Below, piece after piece: positions 30,404 through 33,552 of a stretch of 33,552 nucleotides of DNA. This DNA is from Gammaproteobacteria bacterium (lineage in GTDB: Bacteria > Pseudomonadota > Gammaproteobacteria > Steroidobacterales > Steroidobacteraceae), in contig PLAH01000153.1 in the NCBI GenBank assembly GCA_003134045.1, positions 1-33,552 on the forward strand. The letters are read 5' to 3'. The notes below the pieces were generated by a model. That model ran no database searches and was not told the origin of the DNA. It was given only the letters and a program-made list of their open reading frames with translations. Both the position numbers and the translations under genes were made by a program. Numbering within the stretch: the stretch's first letter is position 1; every line of letters starts with the position of its first letter.

Positions 30404-31759
30404 TCAGGCCGTTGCAATGCCCCGCGCGATCGGATGCTCCGTGGCCAATACCTCTTCCAGGCTGCGGCCGAGCAACTCGATGGCTTCGTCTACGTCTGCT
30501 TCATCGATCATCAGGGGCGGCATGAACCTTACCGTGCTCAGGCCGCACGACAGCAGGAGCAAGCCATTGTGAAAGGCGCGGGTGATGAGCGCATCGCACA
30601 GCGTCTTGGCGGGCACCTTGCCCGCGCGGTCCACGACGAGTTCCATGCCGAGCATGAGACCTTTGCCGCGGACCTCGCCGACCACGGAATGCTTGGCGGC
30701 GAACAGCTGCAGCTGCTCCATGAAATAGTCGCCGATCTTGGCGGCGTTGGCCCGATATTCGCGCTCGACCAGATCGAGCGTCGCCAGCGCGGCCGCACAG
30801 CACAAGGGGTTGCCGCCATAGGTGTTGCCGTGGGCGCCCCGCGACCACTTCTGCATGATGCTGCGCTTGGCCACCACCATCCCGATGGGCATGCCCGAGC
30901 CCAGCCCCTTCGCCAGAGTCATGATGTCCGGCGCCACGCCCCAGTGCTCGCACGCGAACATCTTTCCCGTGCGCCCCACGCCGGACTGCACCTCATCGAA
31001 GATCAGCAAAATACCGTGGCGGTTGCAAAGCTCGCGCAGGCCCGCGAGAAATCCGTCGGGCGGGACGAGATAACCGCCCTCGCCCTGGATCGGCTCGACC
31101 AGGATGGCGGCGACCTCGTTCGACGGCACATTGTGAACGAACAGGACTTCTTCGATGTAGCGCAGTACCGCGCGTCCCTGGTCGCCGCCGGCGAACAACG
31201 GGCGGTAGTTATTGGGATACGGCACATGCGTGACGCCGGGCATGGCCGGGAAGAAGCCCTTCTGCTGCGTGTACTTGCTCGACGTGAAGGCCAGCGATCC
31301 CATGGTGCGTCCATGAAATCCCCCCAGAAATCCGATGAAGCGGCCGCGGCCCGTGACGTAGCGGGCGAGCTTCAAGGCCGCCTCGACGCTCTCGGTGCCC
31401 GATTGGGCGAAGAAGCTCATGACGGGCTCCTTCATCGGCGACAGCGCGTTCATGCGTTCGGCAAGTTCGACCTGACCCGCGTGCCAATAATCGGATGAGA
31501 TGTGCAAGAAGCGATCCGCCGCGTCCTTGATCGCCCGTACCACCGCCGGATGACTATGGCCGGTGCTGCAAACCGCGATGCCCGCGGCGAAATCCAGGAA
31601 CCGATTGCCATCCACGTCCCAGACCTCGGCGCCCTTGCCGTGGGACATCACGAAGGGGTAATCCCTCGGATACGAGGGCGACACGACGAGCGCGTCGCGC
31701 GCCAGCAGTTCGCGGGCCTTCGGACCCGGCAGATCCGTGTGAATGTGGCTCTTCGTCAT
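30404..31759 (-). CDS. Class III PLP aminotransferase (4-aminobutyrate/omega-amino acid type)
   Basis: A 451-residue omega-aminotransferase, nearer to GabT than the one at 18408-19736. Features are Q-S-G-T-E-S-V-E near 119-126, G-G-F-H-G-R-T-M-G, I-F-D-E-V-Q-S-G (D255) and the PLP lysine K284 in T-L-A-K-G-L-G-S-G. It should move the amino group of 4-aminobutyrate, 2-aminoethylphosphonate or a similar compound to a keto acid in the cytoplasm. The frame is open far upstream across crcB, but the ATG at 31759, with GGGGAT upstream, gives the normal N-terminus. It converges with the P1 peptidase, eight bases from its stop. The substrate is not determined. Confidence 0.85.
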   Translation of the reverse strand: MTKSHIHTDLPGPKARELLARDALVVSPSYPRDYPFVMSHGKGAEVWDVDGNRFLDFAAGIAVCSTGHSHPAVVRAIKDAADRFLHISSDYWHAGQVELAERMNALSPMKEPVMSFFAQSGTESVEAALKLARYVTGRGRFIGFLGGFHGRTMGSLAFTSSKYTQQKGFFPAMPGVTHVPYPNNYRPLFAGGDQGRAVLRYIEEVLFVHNVPSNEVAAILVEPIQGEGGYLVPPDGFLAGLRELCNRHGILLIFDEVQSGVGRTGKMFACEHWGVAPDIMTLAKGLGSGMPIGMVVAKRSIMQKWSRGAHGNTYGGNPLCCAAALATLDLVEREYRANAAKIGDYFMEQLQLFAAKHSVVGEVRGKGLMLGMELVVDRAGKVPAKTLCDALITRAFHNGLLLLSCGLSTVRFMPPLMIDEADVDEAIELLGRSLEEVLATEHPIARGIATA

Positions 31760-31813
31760 CGATGGTATCCCCGCCTTTTGATTCAGTCGCGCAAACCGAT
31801 TACGATCCGTCGC

Positions 31814-31871
31814 ATGCGAACTGTCAATGGCATCTGACCGCCCACAACTTATTGGCTTGCGGATGCGAACT
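31814..31871. repeat. Direct repeat ATGCGAACT in the aminotransferase-crcB intergenic region
   Basis: ATGCGAACT occurs at 31814-31822 and again at 31863-31871, 49 bases apart, in the 129-base gap between the divergent aminotransferase and crcB genes. It could be a regulator half-site pair. I see no fluoride riboswitch in this gap. Confidence 0.3.
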
Positions 31872-31888
31872 CGAATGCAAGCGGCATC

Positions 31889-32275
31889 ATGACGTTGTGG
31901 CGTTCGTTGATCGCGGTGGCCGTGGGCGGCATGGCGGGTTGCCTCATGCGCTGGTTGCTGGCGATGTTCCTGAATCGTTATTTTCCCAACATCCCGCCCG
32001 GCACCTTGGCGGCCAATCTCATCGGCTGCTATGTCATCGGGGTGGCGCTGGCGGTATTTGCGGCGAACCCGGCGATTCCCATCGAATGGCGCCTGTTCGT
32101 CACCACCGGTTTCTGCGGCGGCTTGACCACATTCTCGACCTTTTCCGCCGAGGTGATCCTGCTCCTGCAGAGCGGACGCGTGGTCTGGGCCCTGGGCGCC
32201 ATCGCCGTCCACCTGGTCGGCTCGCTCCTCATGACGTTTGCCGGCATCGCCACGGTGGCTTGGGCGCGAAGCTAG
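31889..32275 (+). CDS. crcB: CrcB/Fluc fluoride channel
   Basis: A 128-residue membrane protein with four hydrophobic segments. Family signatures are [10 protein letters not shown] near residues 13-22, the N-L-I-G segment around residue 43, and [13 protein letters not shown] around residue 75, which carries the fluoride-coordinating residues. Fluc channels export fluoride as antiparallel dimers, and the length is typical. No strong ribosome binding site is visible before the ATG. It is not linked to the amine genes in any evident way. Confidence 0.92.
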   Translation: MTLWRSLIAVAVGGMAGCLMRWLLAMFLNRYFPNIPPGTLAANLIGCYVIGVALAVFAANPAIPIEWRLFVTTGFCGGLTTFSTFSAEVILLLQSGRVVWALGAIAVHLVGSLLMTFAGIATVAWARS

Positions 32276-32362
32276 CGCGACGACCCGCCGTGGCGGTTCC
32301 CGGGACGACTTCGCCCTGCGCTTTGGATCCCGGCCCACATGCCGAACCCTTTGTGGTATTAT

Positions 32363-32378
32363 TTAGTTAGCTAACTAA
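32363..32378. promoter_or_regulatory. 16-bp perfect palindrome before the marR gene
   Basis: TTAGTTAGCTAACTAA is its own reverse complement and is followed by a further CTA. It lies 20 bases before the MarR start and overlaps the likely promoter (TATTAT at about 32357-32362). Such AT-rich dyads are typical MarR operators, so autoregulation of the marR-efflux operon is likely. Confidence 0.7.
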
Positions 32379-32397
32379 CTATTAGAGAGCTGCGCAA

Positions 32398-32832
32398 ATG
32401 AGCGAAATCGAAGAGCGTTTCTCCAACGCGTTGCACAACACCGCACGCGCATGGCGCCAAGCAATCGATCGGCGCCTCAAGTATCTGGGGCTGAGCCAAG
32501 CCAGCTGGATGACCATCGCGGTCGCGGCCAAGGCTCACGAGCCGCTATCCCAGTCCGAGCTCGCGGACCGGCTCGCCGTCGAGGGCGCCACGATGGTCGC
32601 GATGATCGATCGGCTGGTGAAGGCCGGCTTGGTGGTACGGGAACCCTCGAGCGTCGATCGCAGGATCAAACGAGTGGTGCTCACCGACGCGGGTCACGCG
32701 CTGTACGCAACCGTGAAGACGGAAGCCGCCGCCGTGCGCAAGAGTCTGCTCGCGAACATCGACCCCAAACAACTCAAAGTGGCCACCGAGCTGTTGGAGG
32801 CATTGCAAGGGATGGTCGAAGCCGTCCCATGA
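32398..32832 (+). CDS. MarR-family transcriptional regulator
   Basis: A 144-residue winged-helix regulator. The DNA-recognition helix region is L-S-Q-S-E-L-A-D-R-L-A-V-E (about residues 45-57), and the wing has D-R-R-I-K-R-V-V-L-T-D-A-G, the family hallmark (usually D-x-R-x-x-x-V-x-L-T). It overlaps the downstream efflux gene by four bases (ATGA) and is preceded by a 16-bp palindrome, a classic arrangement in which MarR represses its own operon until a toxic compound binds. Confidence 0.92.
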   Translation: MSEIEERFSNALHNTARAWRQAIDRRLKYLGLSQASWMTIAVAAKAHEPLSQSELADRLAVEGATMVAMIDRLVKAGLVVREPSSVDRRIKRVVLTDAGHALYATVKTEAAAVRKSLLANIDPKQLKVATELLEALQGMVEAVP

Positions 32833-33552
32833 CCCGAGCGCTCAATCGACGCATGATCACGCTGTCCATCATGATGGCGACGATCATGCAGACGCTCGAC
32901 AGCACGATCGCGAACGTCGCCCTGCCCCACATGCAGGGCACACTCTCCGCGTCGCAGGATCAGATCGCCTGGGTGTTGACCGCATACATCGTCGCGGCGG
33001 CGATCGCTACGCCGTTGACCGGCTGGCTCGTGGATCGCTTCGGACAGAAGCAGATCTTCCTCGCATCCGTGGTCGGATTTACGGTGGCCTCCGCCTTGTG
33101 CGGCCTGTCGAACTCCCTGGGCCAGATCGTCGGGGCCCGCCTGCTGCAGGGTGTCTTCGGAGCGGCGCTCGTGCCCATGTCGCAGATGGTGCTGATGGAC
33201 ATCAATCCCCCCGAGAAGCAGGGCTCGGCGATGGCCGTGTGGGGCATGGGGGTCATGGTTGGACCGATTCTCGGCCCCACCTTGGGTGGCTGGCTCACGG
33301 ACAGCTACGATTGGCGCTGGGTTTTCTTCATCAACGTTCCTGTCGGCGCTCTCGCCACCTATGGCATCTGGCGCTACATCCGTCCGACACCCGCCACGCG
33401 GCGCATGCAGTTCGACATGTTCGGCTTCGCGTCGTTGAGTCTCGCCGTCGGCGCCTTGCAGCTGCTGATGTATCGCGGCGAACAGAACTATTGGTTCTCC
33501 GCCACCGAGACCTGTGTGGAGGCCGTGATTCTGGTCGTGGCGGCCACTTATT
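32829..33552 (+). CDS. DHA2/EmrB-type multidrug efflux transporter (3' end missing)
   Basis: The frame runs open to the end of the window; 241 residues are visible. It begins with the family motif D-S-T-I-A-N-V-A-L-P-H-M, then I-A-W-V-L-T-A-Y, G-W-L-V-D-R-F-G-Q-K (MFS motif A), R-L-L-Q-G-V-F-G-A and G-P-I-L-G-P-T-L-G-G-W (motif C of antiporters), typical of the 14-helix drug:H+ antiporters EmrB/QacA. It overlaps marR as ATGA. Export of toxic compounds, controlled by MarR, is expected. Whether an EmrA-like partner is encoded further on cannot be seen. Confidence 0.88.
   Translation, partial: MTRALNRRMITLSIMMATIMQTLDSTIANVALPHMQGTLSASQDQIAWVLTAYIVAAAIATPLTGWLVDRFGQKQIFLASVVGFTVASALCGLSNSLGQIVGARLLQGVFGAALVPMSQMVLMDINPPEKQGSAMAVWGMGVMVGPILGPTLGGWLTDSYDWRWVFFINVPVGALATYGIWRYIRPTPATRRMQFDMFGFASLSLAVGALQLLMYRGEQNYWFSATETCVEAVILVVAATY

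Noticed and set aside
31760..31888. Possible fluoride riboswitch before crcB
   Set aside because: I looked for the conserved GG-x-GAUG and CUGAUG segments of the crcB motif and could not assemble the pseudoknot. The direct repeat there does not match the motif.
31760..32338. N-terminal extension of the second aminotransferase through crcB
   Set aside because: It is antisense to a clear CrcB gene, and the ATG at 31759 matches the family's usual N-terminus.
1..33552. tRNA, rRNA, CRISPR, insertion sequence, integrase or attachment site
   Set aside because: I found no sequence with these features in the window; the neighbourhood looks like ordinary clustered metabolic genes rather than a mobile element.

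Overview
The window is about 33.5 kb of high-GC proteobacterial chromosome, most like a gamma- or betaproteobacterium. It is densely coded, with many 4-base ATGA gene overlaps and GTG/TTG starts. I see no tRNA, rRNA, CRISPR array, insertion sequence or phage gene. Its theme is uptake and breakdown of trimethylated amines: carnitine, gamma-butyrobetaine, glycine betaine and probably trimethylammonio-ethylphosphonate. The exact taxon cannot be read from this sequence.

Left block (1-11417). A choline/betaine-type ABC transporter (a binding-protein/permease fusion plus ATPase) leads into a plus-strand operon: BKACE-family cleavage enzyme, hotdog thioesterase, NDP-forming acyl-CoA synthetase and a CaiD-like hydratase. 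A lone receiver-domain protein and two unrecognised minus-strand genes follow. A minus-strand operon then holds L-carnitine dehydrogenase fused to a thioesterase, a BetI-like TetR regulator and an acyl-CoA dehydrogenase. Together these encode a plausible route: gamma-butyrobetaine to its CoA ester, crotonobetainyl-CoA, carnitinyl-CoA, carnitine, 3-dehydrocarnitine, betainyl-CoA plus acetoacetate, and glycine betaine.

Middle block (11562-24526). A six-gene minus-strand operon (class III aminotransferase, two tandem phytoene-desaturase-like FAD oxidoreductases, a GcvT/DmdA-like protein, a PotA-like ATPase and an exported alkaline-phosphatase-superfamily hydrolase) diverges from a Rieske oxygenase of the quaternary-amine type. 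The shared intergenic region carries two inverted copies of a 17-bp motif. Converging on the Rieske gene are an aldehyde dehydrogenase and the most unusual gene here: a TetR/BetI-like regulator fused in one frame to a complete Rieske-oxygenase homologue that has lost iron-ligand residues. It looks like a dead enzyme reused as a ligand sensor.

Right block (24545-33552). PotB/PotC-like permeases and a PotF-like binding protein complete a transporter whose only visible ATPase lies in the middle operon. The binding-protein gene is coupled to a gamma-butyrobetaine-hydroxylase-like dioxygenase and an HD-domain oxygenase. This pair is best read as TmpA/TmpB, which convert trimethylammonio-ethylphosphonate to phosphate and glycine betaine. 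The rest looks less connected: a P1-family aminopeptidase, a second class III aminotransferase, a CrcB fluoride channel, and a MarR regulator with a 3'-truncated DHA2-type efflux gene.

All functional assignments come from motifs and gene context read by eye; no database search was run.
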